From Nocardia grenadensis NBRC 108939 (GTDB lineage: Bacteria > Actinomycetota > Actinomycetes > Mycobacteriales > Mycobacteriaceae), in NCBI RefSeq assembly GCF_001613445.1, contig NZ_BDCJ01000013.1:124001-188000 (forward strand): a stretch of DNA of 64,000 nucleotides, in the 5' to 3' direction. The notes under the pieces were generated by a model that was not told the origin of the DNA, did no database searches, and was given only the letters and a program-made list of their open reading frames with translations. Shown here piece after piece: positions 17,571-26,204 of the stretch. Position 1 is the first letter of the stretch; every line of letters starts with the position of its first letter. The position numbers and the translations under genes were made by a program.

Positions 17571-18086
17571 CTACCGGGCGGTGGTCTGCCGCCGCGGCAG
17601 CTTCCAACCGGGCCGCGGGAAGTGGCAGGTGTAGCCGTTCGGGAAGTGCTGCAGATAGTCCTGGTGTTCGGGTTCGGCCTCCCAGAACTCCGGGGCGGGC
17701 GACACCTCGGTGACGACTTTGCCCGGCCACAGTCCCGAATCCTCGACATCGACGATGGTGGCCAGCGCCTCCCGCTTCTGCTCCTCGTCGACGTAGAAGA
17801 TCTCCGAGCGGTAGCTGCTGCCGATATCGTTGCCCTGGCGATCCCTGGTGGTCGGATCGTGGATCTGGAAGAAGAACTCCAGTAGCGCCCGGTAGTCGGT
17901 CTGCGCCGGGTCGTAGACGATCTCCACGGCCTCGGCATGACCAGGATGGTTGCGGTACGTGGGGTGATCGTTGCGCCCGCCGGTGTAGCCGACGCGCGTC
18001 GATACGACCCCCGGCTGCTTACGGATCAGCTCCTGCATACCCCAGAAGCACCCACCGGCCAGGATCGCCTTGCGCGTTTCGGTCAC
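17571..18086 (-). CDS. msrA: Peptide-methionine (S)-S-oxide reductase
   Basis: 171 residues. It reduces methionine-S-sulfoxide in proteins and as free amino acid. The catalytic motif GGCFWGMQE (Cys at about 13) is intact, followed by RVGYTGGRNDHPTYRNH and HAEAVEIVYDP. Resolving Cys candidates are sparse: only the HFPNGYTCHF Cys near the C-terminus. GTG 18086 follows AGGAGG. It is a stand-alone stress-repair gene. Confidence 0.95.
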   Translation of the reverse strand: MTETRKAILAGGCFWGMQELIRKQPGVVSTRVGYTGGRNDHPTYRNHPGHAEAVEIVYDPAQTDYRALLEFFFQIHDPTTRDRQGNDIGSSYRSEIFYVDEEQKREALATIVDVEDSGLWPGKVVTEVSPAPEFWEAEPEHQDYLQHFPNGYTCHFPRPGWKLPRRQTTAR

Positions 18087-18177
18087 GCTTCCTCCTCAGT
18101 CCTGCGCTTTTCCTGCTCCGCGTACAACCCGCGACCGAGCCCGGAAAGTCCCGTTCCGGGGCCCGGCCGGCGCATGG

Positions 18178-18990
18178 TCAGTCGCGACGCGCGGTCACCA
18201 GCAGATACTCCCATTCCATCCGGCCGTTGCCCAGATCGTGCGCGGCGCCGAGCTCGGCCAGTTCCCGATCCAGGCGCGCGCCCCGGTCCGGCTCGTCGGC
18301 GAGGGCCCTGTACACGGTGACCAGGGGTCCGTAGTTGGCCTTGAAGAAGTCACGGAAGGCGGCGCCGTCGGCAAAGCAGTCGACCACCGCGTGCTCCCGG
18401 CGCAGCTCCAGATCGGTCACCCGGCCCCCGAGCAGTTCGGCGACATGTGCTTCGTCGCCCCATAGGGGCGGCGGCTGCGCACCAGGCGGCGGGGCGGGGG
18501 CGTACGGCTTCATGACGGCGAACAGCCGGCCGATGAACCCTTCCGGCGTCCAGTTGATCAGGCCGATCGTCCCGGCCGTCCGGGTCACCCGAACCAGCTC
18601 GTCGGCGGCGCTCCGATGGGACGGCGCGAACATCACCCCGACGCAGGAGAGCACGGCATCGAAGGCACCGGCGTCGTAGGGCAGGTCTTCGGCGTCGGCC
18701 TGTTCCCAAGTGAGCTCGACCCCCGCGGCGGCGGCCTTCTGGCGGCCGGCCTCGAAGAGTTCCGGGGTGAGGTCACTGGCGACGACCTCGGCACCCGCCT
18801 CGGCCGCCGGTATCGCCGCGTTCCCGGCACCGGCGGCGATATCCAGTACCCGCTGCCCGGGGCCGATACCACAGGCGGCGACCAGCCTGCGGCCGAGTCC
18901 GGGAATCACATCGGCGGCCACCCGGGGGTAGTCACCGGAGGCCCACATCGCTCTGTGCTTGCTCTTGAGGTCGGGCGCGAACTGCGTCAT
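18178..18990 (-). CDS. SAM-dependent class I methyltransferase
   Basis: 270 residues. SAM-binding motif I is VLDIAAGAGNAAIPAAEAGA (about 47-66), followed by VVASDLTPELF, QADAEDLPYDAGAFDAVLS and FAPSHRSAADELVRVTRTAG, the UbiE/Methyltransf_11-type core. ATG 18990 follows GAGGAG. There is no adjacent pathway gene that shows the substrate. Confidence 0.88.
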   Translation of the reverse strand: MTQFAPDLKSKHRAMWASGDYPRVAADVIPGLGRRLVAACGIGPGQRVLDIAAGAGNAAIPAAEAGAEVVASDLTPELFEAGRQKAAAAGVELTWEQADAEDLPYDAGAFDAVLSCVGVMFAPSHRSAADELVRVTRTAGTIGLINWTPEGFIGRLFAVMKPYAPAPPPGAQPPPLWGDEAHVAELLGGRVTDLELRREHAVVDCFADGAAFRDFFKANYGPLVTVYRALADEPDRGARLDRELAELGAAHDLGNGRMEWEYLLVTARRD

Positions 18991-19504
18991 CGTCTGCTCC
19001 TCGGATCGATCGGAACCTGGAACCACTCACGGCGGGTCGCGCCCTCCGGATACTTCGCGGCCGCCCTCTGTCGTCGTTTCGCCAGCTCATTCGCGTACCG
19101 AGCCGGTCTCATTGTCTGCCCCGGTGGCCTCGCACCGCAATGGTTCCGACGGCCCTGCGGTGCGCACCGAAGGTTGTGATCCTGCGGAGCGCATACCGGC
19201 CACCCGGCGAGGAGATCGGCAGCAGCCGGCGCGGCAGTGCGCAGACCGGGTGCCCGGCGGACTCGCCTGGCAGATCACGCGCAACGACCGTAGAGTTCTC
19301 GGGGGCCTCCGACGGCCGTGCGTCCGGACCGCGGCACCGCGCGCCTGACTTCCGCACCGCACGTTACCCCTCGAGCACTGTTATCAAACACAATGTGCTG
19401 CAGAGTATTTCATGTTGACCTCCAGTAGGGTGCTACATCGTGCCGAGATGACGAGCCGACGGCTCGGAAGGTCCCGGCATATCGCGACCAGTCTGGAGTC
19501 ACCC
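18991..19504. other. Intergenic region, no gene supported
   Basis: About 510 bases between the divergent methyltransferase and P450 genes. Reading frames here are short or have arginine/proline-rich composition typical of antisense reads. An AT-rich patch near 19380-19415 is the best candidate for the P450 promoter. Confidence 0.4.
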
Positions 19505-20755
19505 TTGAGCACGCCACCGCCCGACACCCACATCCCGCCCCGCGCCGCCCACGGTTCACCCTTCGCCGACGGCGGACCGCGCATCCCGCTCTACTCGGCC
19601 GAATTCGCCGAGGACCCGCACCGGGTGTTCGGGCAGATGCGCCGCGAACACCGTTCGATGGTGCCCGTGGACCTCGCACCCGATGTGCCGGCGACTCTGG
19701 TCATCGAACATCGGACCGCCGTCCGCATCCTCAACGATCACGAACACTTCCCCGCCGACCCCCGGACCTGGCAGCAGAGCATGCCCACCGACTGCCCTGT
19801 ACTGCCGATCATGGAATGGCGGCCCGTCCCGGCCCGTAGCACCGGAATCGACCAGCAGCGTTACCGGTCGGCGAATCTGTCCGCGCTCGCCGAGGTGGAT
19901 CTGCACGGACTCCGTGCGGCGGTGGACCAGATCGCGACCCCACTGATCAACTCCTTCTGCGAGACCGGCCGGGCAGATCTGCTGATGCAGTACACCTTCC
20001 CGCTGGCCTTCGGGGTCTGCAACACCCTGCTCGGTTGCCCCACCGAGATCGGGCAGCGGGTCGCCGCGGGTATGGCCGCCATGTTCGAGGGTATCGATGC
20101 CGGGGCCGGCAACCAGATGATCAATTCCGCACTGGCGGACCTGGTCGCGCTCAAACGCGCCGAGCCCGGGGACGATGTCACCTCGCGCCTGCTTCAGCAC
20201 CCCGCCGAATTGGACGAGGACGAGATGGTCCATCAGCTGGCGGGTCTGTACGGCGCGGTAATCGAATTGCAGCAGAACCTCGTGGCGAATGCGCTGCTGC
20301 TCATCCTCACCGAGGAGCGTTTCGGCGGGAATGTGCTCGGCGGCAGCCTCTCCACCCGCGACGCCCTCGACGAAGCCCTGTTCGACAACCCGCCCATGGC
20401 AAACTTCCTCATCACCTACCCACGTCAGCCGATCCTGATCGACGACGTCTGGCTTCCGGCCCACCAACCCGTCGTCATCAGCATCGCCGCCTGCAACCAC
20501 GACCCCTCCATCCGCGCCGACGACCACCGCGGCAACCGCTCCCATCTCTCCTGGGGCCTGGGCCAGCGGACCTGCCCCGCGCAGACCCCGGCCTATCTGG
20601 TCGCCCAGGACGCCATCGACCTGCTGCTCGACGCGCTTCCCGAGCTGGAGCTGGACGCACCGGAGGGACCCTCCTGGCGACCGGGTCCCTTCCACCGATC
20701 GCTCACCGCGCTGCCGGTGAAATTCCCACCGTCACCGCCGATTTTCCTCGGGTGA
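19505..20755 (+). CDS. Orphan cytochrome P450 lacking the ExxR arginine (CYP157-like)
   Basis: About 416 residues from TTG 19505 (GGAG 6 bases upstream; an ATG at 19448 is possible). The heme loop is clear (WGLGQRTCPAQ, Cys357) and ACNHDPSI matches other actinobacterial P450s. The K-helix position reads EALF (290-293), so the normally invariant Arg of ExxR is absent. The I-helix shows YGAVIELQQ, without the acid-alcohol pair. Losing ExxR is the known hallmark of the CYP157 family of conservons. The protein resembles the conservon P450 at 45305-46588, yet no conservon genes surround it. Activity and substrate are unknown. Confidence 0.85.
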   Translation: MSTPPPDTHIPPRAAHGSPFADGGPRIPLYSAEFAEDPHRVFGQMRREHRSMVPVDLAPDVPATLVIEHRTAVRILNDHEHFPADPRTWQQSMPTDCPVLPIMEWRPVPARSTGIDQQRYRSANLSALAEVDLHGLRAAVDQIATPLINSFCETGRADLLMQYTFPLAFGVCNTLLGCPTEIGQRVAAGMAAMFEGIDAGAGNQMINSALADLVALKRAEPGDDVTSRLLQHPAELDEDEMVHQLAGLYGAVIELQQNLVANALLLILTEERFGGNVLGGSLSTRDALDEALFDNPPMANFLITYPRQPILIDDVWLPAHQPVVISIAACNHDPSIRADDHRGNRSHLSWGLGQRTCPAQTPAYLVAQDAIDLLLDALPELELDAPEGPSWRPGPFHRSLTALPVKFPPSPPIFLG

Positions 20756-20978
20756 CGCGGGCGCGTCCCCGCCCCGGCCGCCGCCATGCGGGCATCGAGG
20801 CGCACGGTCCTGGCGCCGCCGGCTCCCACGCAGCGCCGCCTCGTCGTCGACACGCTGCTCGCCTGTGAGGTCGCGGGCGCGGCGGCCACCGGTGAACCAT
20901 CGAACGACGGGCCCGCCCGAGCCCCGCTTGACGAGCCCCGGGGCCCCGGGCCACACTCGGCCGTCGGAAGGATGACGC

Positions 20979-21851
20979 ATGGGGTCAATGCTTTTCGCGC
21001 TCGCCCTGCCGCTGGCACTGGGTATCGTCATGTTCGGCCTGGGCCTGACCCTCACCGTAGACGACTTCGCCCGGGTGGCGCGTTTTCCCAAGGCGGCACT
21101 GATCGCATTGAGCTGTCAGCTGATCGTGCTGCCCGCCCTCTGCTTCGGCCTGGTGCGGCTGTTCGGCCTCGAGGGCGCGCTGGCGGTGGGGATGATGCTA
21201 CTGGCCGCCTCACCCGGCGGGACGTCGGCGAATCTGTTCAGCCATATCGCGGGCGGCAATGTGGCGTTGAACATCACGCTGACGGCGGTGAACTCCGTAC
21301 TCGCCGTTTTCACGCTGCCGATCGTGGTGGGGCTGTCCTACTCGGTGTTCCTGGACGACGGCACGGGTATCGGCCTGCAACCCGGCAAATTCCTCCAGGT
21401 CTTCGCCCTGGTCCTGGTCCCGGTGGTGCTCGGCATGACGGTGCGGCGCCTCTTCGCCGCCTGGGCCCTGCGGATGCACACCGCAGTCAAGGTCGCCGCC
21501 GCGGTGGTACTGGCACTGGTGGTCGTGGCGGCACTGGTCTCCGAGTTCGACGCCTTCACCGAGCATGTCGGGCAGCTGGGAGCCATCGTCCTGCTGCTGT
21601 GCGTGTGCAGCCTGATCGTCGGCTACGCGGTACCGCGCGCGTTCGGGGTGGAGCGGGCGGACGCGATCGCCGCGGGTATGGAGATCGGCGTGCACAACGC
21701 GGCCCTGGCCATCACCATCGCGGTGACCGTGCTGGGCAACGAAACCATGGCGGTTCCCGGCGCGGTGTACGGCTTCCTGATGAACATTCCCGCTGCCCTC
21801 GCCACCTTCCTCTTCGCCCGCTCCCGGCGTACCCATCCGGCCCCGGTATGA
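20979..21851 (+). CDS. Bile acid:sodium symporter (BASS) family transporter
   Basis: 290 residues with about nine to ten hydrophobic helices. Family signatures: LGLTLTVDDFARVARFPKA, then LAASPGGTSANLFSHIAGGN, then EIGVHNAALAITIAV near residue 225. BASS proteins take up organic anions with sodium. ATG 20979 follows GGAAGG. It converges with the MarR gene, whose target may include it, although the palindrome lies on the far side. The substrate is unknown. Confidence 0.92.
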   Translation: MGSMLFALALPLALGIVMFGLGLTLTVDDFARVARFPKAALIALSCQLIVLPALCFGLVRLFGLEGALAVGMMLLAASPGGTSANLFSHIAGGNVALNITLTAVNSVLAVFTLPIVVGLSYSVFLDDGTGIGLQPGKFLQVFALVLVPVVLGMTVRRLFAAWALRMHTAVKVAAAVVLALVVVAALVSEFDAFTEHVGQLGAIVLLLCVCSLIVGYAVPRAFGVERADAIAAGMEIGVHNAALAITIAVTVLGNETMAVPGAVYGFLMNIPAALATFLFARSRRTHPAPV

Positions 21852-21860
21852 CCGGCGCCC

Positions 21861-22331
21861 TCACTTCCGGCCGGGCGGGCCCGTTTCGTCCGGCCGGTCC
21901 GGAAACGACGCGACAGCCGAATCGAGCGCATCCAGCAGTTCGGCGAGCCGTGCCCGGCCGTCGACGCCGAGGGCCTCTAGAACGAGGCCGTTGAGGACCC
22001 CGTAGGTCTCCTGGGCCCGACCGATCGTCTCCCGCCCCTGAGCGGTGAGGAACAGGGCGACCGCCCGGGGATCCTGATCGCTCACCCGCCGCTCGACCAG
22101 GCCGGCCCCGCGCAGGCGACCCATCGCGGCGACCACGGCGGATTCGCCGAGACGCAGCCGCCGGGCGATATCACGCTGGGAGCAGCCCGGATCGTCGGCG
22201 ATGACGGAAAGGATGCCGGCCTGGGCCGTGGTCACCCCGGCGCTGTCGATGAGCAGGTGATCGGACCTCTTGCGCAGGGAATGCGCAACCTGCTGGATCC
22301 GGCCGATCAATCGGTACGGGTCCCTTGCCAT
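21861..22331 (-). CDS. MarR family transcriptional regulator
   Basis: 156 residues. Winged-helix region: TTAQAGILSVIADDPGCSQ, RDIARRLRLGESAVVAAMGRL, then the wing ERRVSDQDPRAVALFLTAQG. ATG 22331 is favoured by GAGAGG 8 bases upstream over a GTG three codons earlier. It diverges from an amidohydrolase-like gene across an AT-rich inverted repeat and is probably its repressor and its own. Confidence 0.93.
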   Translation of the reverse strand: MARDPYRLIGRIQQVAHSLRKRSDHLLIDSAGVTTAQAGILSVIADDPGCSQRDIARRLRLGESAVVAAMGRLRGAGLVERRVSDQDPRAVALFLTAQGRETIGRAQETYGVLNGLVLEALGVDGRARLAELLDALDSAVASFPDRPDETGPPGRK

Positions 22332-22346
22332 CCTGCCCACCTCTCA

Positions 22347-22366
22347 ATACTTTGATAGTGAAGTAT
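22347..22366. promoter_or_regulatory. Inverted repeat, candidate MarR operator
   Basis: ATACTT (22347-22352) and AAGTAT (22361-22366) are spaced by 8 bases, lying between the divergent MarR and amidohydrolase starts. AT-rich symmetric sites of this size and place are typical of MarR operators. Confidence 0.55.
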
Positions 22367-22388
22367 ACGACCCCGGAAGGAGCCGCCC

Positions 22389-23225
22389 ATGGGCGCGATC
22401 GACGTCTGGGCCCAGCAGGTGGGCCCGCGGATGGCCCGCGAGCCCTGGCTGGCCACCCTGCTGCGCTGGACCGGTAAGGACGCCGCGGATATGGTCCCCG
22501 GTATCGACCGGACCCTCGCGCGGATGGACGCCGCCGGAGTGGATCTCGCGCTGCTCTCGGCCTGGTACGGGCCCGGTGGCCCACTGATCACCAATGACGA
22601 GGTACGGGCCGCCGTCGAGCACGCACCCACCAGATTCCGCGGCCTGCTCGGCGTCGACCTCCGCGATCCCGTACGTGCCGCCCGGACCGTCCGCGAACTG
22701 GCCGGCGACGTCTTCGTGGGCGTCCGGGTCGTGCCCTGGCTGTGGGAGCTACCGCCGGACCATCGGCTCTACTACCCCGTCTACACCGCGTGCGTCGAGG
22801 CGGGCGTACCGCTGTGCACCCAGATCGGGCACACCGGACCGTTGAAGACCTCGGAAACCGGCCGGCCCATCCCGTACCTGGAACGGGTCCTGCTCGATTT
22901 CCCGGATCTGGTGGTGGTGGGTGGCCATGTGGGATTCCCGTGGCTGGACGAAGTCGTCACGCTCTCGGTCAAATTCCCGAACTTCTACGTCGACACCTCC
23001 GCGTACGCGCTCGACCGGCTACCCGCGGCGTTCCTCGACTACGCCCGGACACTGGGCCACCGCCGCGTCATGTTCGGTACGAACTGGCCGATGATCGACC
23101 CGGCCCGGGCACTACGCGACCTGGCTGCCCTGGGCTGGGACGAGGAACTACGCGCCGATTTCCTCGCGGGCACCGCCCGGCGGGTATTCCACCTCCCCGA
23201 TCCGGCCACGGCGGCCCGGGCGTGA
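22389..23225 (+). CDS. Amidohydrolase-2 family protein with altered metal motif
   Basis: 278 residues, matching the Amidohydro_2 (ACMSD-like) barrel. Features: GLLGVDLRDPVRAARTV, YPVYTACVEAGVPLCTQIGHTG (a conserved His), VVVGGHVGFPWLDEV, NFYVDTSAYA and RVMFGTNWPMI (the usual FGxDxP with Asn). The N-terminal HxH metal motif is replaced: it reads AIDVWAQQ, so two usual ligands are Trp and Gln. It may be a hydrolase or decarboxylase with a reduced metal site. ATG 22389 follows AGGAG. It diverges from the MarR gene. Confidence 0.85.
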   Translation: MGAIDVWAQQVGPRMAREPWLATLLRWTGKDAADMVPGIDRTLARMDAAGVDLALLSAWYGPGGPLITNDEVRAAVEHAPTRFRGLLGVDLRDPVRAARTVRELAGDVFVGVRVVPWLWELPPDHRLYYPVYTACVEAGVPLCTQIGHTGPLKTSETGRPIPYLERVLLDFPDLVVVGGHVGFPWLDEVVTLSVKFPNFYVDTSAYALDRLPAAFLDYARTLGHRRVMFGTNWPMIDPARALRDLAALGWDEELRADFLAGTARRVFHLPDPATAARA

Positions 23226-23262
23226 CCACCCTCGATCCGCTCGGTCCGGGATCTCCATCGGC

Positions 23263-24096
23263 TCATTCCCGGGAGGTGAACGGCCCCGCGACGATCCGGC
23301 TCCCGGTGATGGAAAGGTCGGCATCGAAATCGCATTCGATCACCGCGCTGGTGAATCGGGCCGATCGCTCGTAGATCTCGGATACATGGCCGCTCAGCCA
23401 ATGCGCGATGCCCAGGGATCCGACACCCGTCACACCGGCGATATGGACGATGACCCGGCCGTCGGCCACCTGCCGCGCGAGGTAGCCGATATCGATCCGG
23501 TTCGCGCTGTCGGCACGGAACGGAGAGCCGTACCGGCGTCCGGACGCTTTGTCGACGAGATACCAGGTGCCGTCGATGTTCTCGAAACCCAGGGCCTTGT
23601 CGGCGGTGAGCAGACGCCGTGCCACCGGAGCCGCTTCGGGTTCGCAGATCACCACGGCGTCACCGGCCGGAACGTCCTCGGTACCGGGCTCGATCTCGAA
23701 GTGCGTGGACGCCATCGACAGGCGGGCCAGGTCGACTTCCACCCGCTGTCGGGTCGCCTGGTAACTCACGTCGAAGTGCACATGGTCGCGCTCGGCCTCG
23801 TTGTCGGCCGGCCGGGGAATCCCGACCGCTACCGGGCCGACACCGAAGAACGCGCGTTCGGCCGGCGGAGCGCTGGTCCTGATCTGGCTGATCCGGCCTT
23901 TCGTCACCCCGAGCAGCTCAGCGATCTCGGTGAAACTGAGACCGGTCCGATGCGCTTCTTCGATCGCCTCTCTGCGAAGTCTCGCCAGCTCGGTGGCCCG
24001 CTGCCGGTAGCGCGTGATCAGTTCGGTGGCCCGCTGACCACGGCGCACCGGGTCCGGTTCGCCACGGACCTCGTCGAACTCGCCGGCTCCATCCAC
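23263..24096 (-). CDS. HTH regulator with C-terminal sensor-like domain, unrecognised family
   Basis: About 277 residues from GTG 24096; there is no clear Shine-Dalgarno. A sigma-region-4-like helix-turn-helix is visible (LSFTEIAELLGVTKGRISQIR, about residues 46-66). The remaining ~200 residues look like one folded domain, with VVICEPEAAPVARRLLTADKA, GTWYLVDKASGRRYGS, VIVHIAGVTGVGSLGIAHWL and FTSAVIECDFDAD. The glycine/acid pattern suggests a nucleotide- or ligand-binding fold, but I do not recognise the family. It diverges from two small genes across a perfect palindrome, which it may bind. Confidence 0.75.
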   Translation of the reverse strand: MDGAGEFDEVRGEPDPVRRGQRATELITRYRQRATELARLRREAIEEAHRTGLSFTEIAELLGVTKGRISQIRTSAPPAERAFFGVGPVAVGIPRPADNEAERDHVHFDVSYQATRQRVEVDLARLSMASTHFEIEPGTEDVPAGDAVVICEPEAAPVARRLLTADKALGFENIDGTWYLVDKASGRRYGSPFRADSANRIDIGYLARQVADGRVIVHIAGVTGVGSLGIAHWLSGHVSEIYERSARFTSAVIECDFDADLSITGSRIVAGPFTSRE

Positions 24097-24191
24097 AGCG
24101 TGGAGTTTAGAGGCGCTTGACGGCAAACCCGTAGCAGCCGTATTGTTGCGTTTACACCCCCTTAACCCAGCAGGCTTCGCGCGCCGGTCGG

Positions 24192-24208
24192 GTTTACCAC
24201 GGGTAAAC
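24192..24208. promoter_or_regulatory. Perfect 7-3-7 palindrome, candidate operator
   Basis: GTTTACC-ACG-GGTAAAC, a perfect inverted repeat between the divergent HTH-sensor gene and the 82-residue gene. A related half-site (GTTTACA) occurs at 24150-24156, closer to the HTH gene. Two related AT-rich sites in one divergent gap suggest cooperative or autoregulatory binding. Confidence 0.55.
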
Positions 24209-24287
24209 AGTTCGTTCTGCCCATGCTCCGCTCTCCCGGCCCGAGATAGACGCCGCTGTCCATTCATCGAACCTGCGAGGTCAGACC

Positions 24288-24536
24288 ATGCCCGAACAGC
24301 GCCCGCCGCTGCCCATCCGGACCACCAATCGAGCCATGTCCGCAACCCTGCGGCTGTGGCAGGTCACTCGGCGCACAGACCTCGAACTCTTGGAACGGGT
24401 CGCCGCCGGACTGCGTGAGCTACCCGACGAACGCCCGCCGATCCCTCTCGGATCCGACGATCTCACGGCCGGGCTATCCCCCGGCGCGACTACGCCGCCC
24501 CGGGTCCGGCAGTACCCGGACGCCACCGACTCCTGA
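24288..24536 (+). CDS. Small hypothetical protein
   Basis: 82 residues, with no recognised family. The middle part (NRAMSATLRLWQVTRRTDL, then ELLERVAAGLREL) is probably helical and amphipathic. The C-terminal third is rich in Pro and Gly (IPLGSDDLTAGLSPGATTPP). ATG 24288 has GAGG 7 bases upstream. It is 22 bases before the cysteine-rich gene and likely in one operon with it, transcribed divergently from the HTH-sensor gene. Confidence 0.6.
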   Translation: MPEQRPPLPIRTTNRAMSATLRLWQVTRRTDLELLERVAAGLRELPDERPPIPLGSDDLTAGLSPGATTPPRVRQYPDATDS

Positions 24537-24558
24537 TAATCAGCACAGAAAGACCGAT

Positions 24559-25017
24559 ATGCCACAGCAGGACGAACCGGTGTGCGGATGCCGCATAGCG
24601 CCCTGGGTCCACACCGGAATGCTCGTACCGAAATCCTCCTCCGGGCTCTACTACTGCCCGGAGAAGTTGTACTGCCTCCACGGCACCCGGCTCGAGAACG
24701 GCCGGGTCGCGGACCACTGGCGCAATGTGCCGGGCGAATGCCCCTGGGTAGGAATCGAAGTCGTCGACAGGCCGATATGCGAATGTGGGCGCGGGCCCTG
24801 GATTAATCTTCGCTACCTGCGAATCTCCCTCCGCAAGAACCTCGTCGGGCCCGTCACCGCGATCGGCTGCCCGGGCCTGTGCCCGGGGACGCTGGTATCG
24901 GTCGACGAGGACCGGATAGCCGATCACCCACGCGACCACCGCACCCGGTGCCCCTGGTCCGGTACGCGGATCATCCCCATCGGCACTCCCCCGCCGTTGT
25001 TCCCGCCGACCCGCTGA
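24559..25017 (+). CDS. Cysteine-rich protein made of two tandem five-cysteine modules
   Basis: 152 residues with a clear internal duplication. Module 1: Cys9-x-Cys11, PW 15-16, Cys33, Cys39, RVADH 49-53, CPW 61-63. Module 2: Cys74-x-Cys76, PW 80-81, Cys104, Cys108, RIADH 119-123, CPW 131-133. The pattern CxC...PW...C(x3-5)C...R(V/I)ADH...CPW suggests a zinc-binding or ribbon-like fold. There is no signal peptide, so it should be cytosolic. I recognise no family. The Shine-Dalgarno is weak (AGAAAG). It follows the 82-residue gene and is probably under the divergent HTH-sensor regulator. Confidence 0.75.
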   Translation: MPQQDEPVCGCRIAPWVHTGMLVPKSSSGLYYCPEKLYCLHGTRLENGRVADHWRNVPGECPWVGIEVVDRPICECGRGPWINLRYLRISLRKNLVGPVTAIGCPGLCPGTLVSVDEDRIADHPRDHRTRCPWSGTRIIPIGTPPPLFPPTR

Positions 25018-25189
25018 ACTTGTTACCGCGGTATCAACACACCGTCGGTCGGCCATCACAGCAGCGTTGGCAACCGTTTCGACCGATACGGCGTGCCCTC
25101 GGCTCCGCTGTGTACATCCGAGACGTACGGATCGTGCAGTTCGAGCTCGACTAGCATCGGCGAACAGTCGATCGAAGGAGAACGGGCTC

Positions 25190-26191
25190 GTGCGCCGACA
25201 GATCCTCAACCAGCCGGAGACCGCGCCCGAGGAGGCACTCGAGGGGCTGGCACTCACCAATCCGACACTCGTCGCCTACGACCGCACTCGCGGCATCGTC
25301 ACCCGGGCCGCCCCGGCACGCGACAAGGTCGGTCTCGTCTCCGGCGGTGGATCCGGCCACGAACCCCTCCATGCCGGCTTCGTCGGATACGGCATGCTCG
25401 ACGTGGCCGTACCCGGCGCGGTATTCGCCAGCCCCACGGCACTGCAGGTGCACGAGGGCACCGTGGCCGCCGATTCCGGACGGGGCGTCGTGCAGATCGT
25501 GAAGAACTACACCGGCGACGTCCTCAACTTCCGGATCGCCGGTGAACTCGCCGGTGACGACAACGCCGTCGCGGCCGAAACCGTGCTCGTCGACGACGAC
25601 CTGGCCACCCAGAGCGCGGACGACGACGGCCCCGGCCGCCGCGGCACCGCGGCCGTGCTCGCGGTCGAGAAACTCTGCGGCGCGAGCGCGGAGGCCGGTG
25701 CCGACCTGCACACGGTCGCCGAGGTCGGCCGCCGCGTCGCCCGCAATGCCCGGACACTGAGCTTCGCGCTCGCCGCCGGTACACACCCCGGCGAAACGGC
25801 TCCGGCGTTCACCCTCGAACCCGGCGAGGTCGAACTGGGTGTCGGCATCCACGGTGAACGCGGCACCGGCCGGGTGCCGTTCGCCGACGCCGATTCGCTG
25901 GTATCGCTACTGGTCGACCCGCTGGTCGCCGAACTCGACCTGGCGCGCGGATCCGCGGTGATCGCCATCGTCAATGGTCTCGGCGGCACCTACCCCGTCG
26001 AGCTGTCCATCGCGGCGCGCGCGGTACACCGGCAACTCACCGGACGCGGTATCACCGTCGCCCGCTCGCTGGCCGGTAGCTATGTCACCTCGCTCGATAT
26101 GGTCGGGGTCTCCCTCACCCTGCTGCCCGCCGACGCCGATCTGCTTCCGCTCTGGGACGCGCCCGTGCGCACCCCGGCCCTGACCTGGTGA
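25190..26191 (+). CDS. dhaK: Dihydroxyacetone kinase subunit DhaK
   Basis: 333 residues. DhaK binds dihydroxyacetone covalently through a His. Seen: LVSGGGSGHEPLHAGFVG (about 47-65), VKNYTGDVLNF (about 103), and the hemiaminal-forming His in GVGIHGERG (about 218). GTG 25190 follows AAGGAG. dhaL follows after 13 bases. Together they could phosphorylate dihydroxyacetone or a related triose/tetrose. No dhaM is nearby, so the phosphate donor (ATP or a PTS protein) is unclear. Confidence 0.93.
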   Translation: MRRQILNQPETAPEEALEGLALTNPTLVAYDRTRGIVTRAAPARDKVGLVSGGGSGHEPLHAGFVGYGMLDVAVPGAVFASPTALQVHEGTVAADSGRGVVQIVKNYTGDVLNFRIAGELAGDDNAVAAETVLVDDDLATQSADDDGPGRRGTAAVLAVEKLCGASAEAGADLHTVAEVGRRVARNARTLSFALAAGTHPGETAPAFTLEPGEVELGVGIHGERGTGRVPFADADSLVSLLVDPLVAELDLARGSAVIAIVNGLGGTYPVELSIAARAVHRQLTGRGITVARSLAGSYVTSLDMVGVSLTLLPADADLLPLWDAPVRTPALTW

Positions 26192-26204
26192 AGGAGCTCT
26201 GCTC

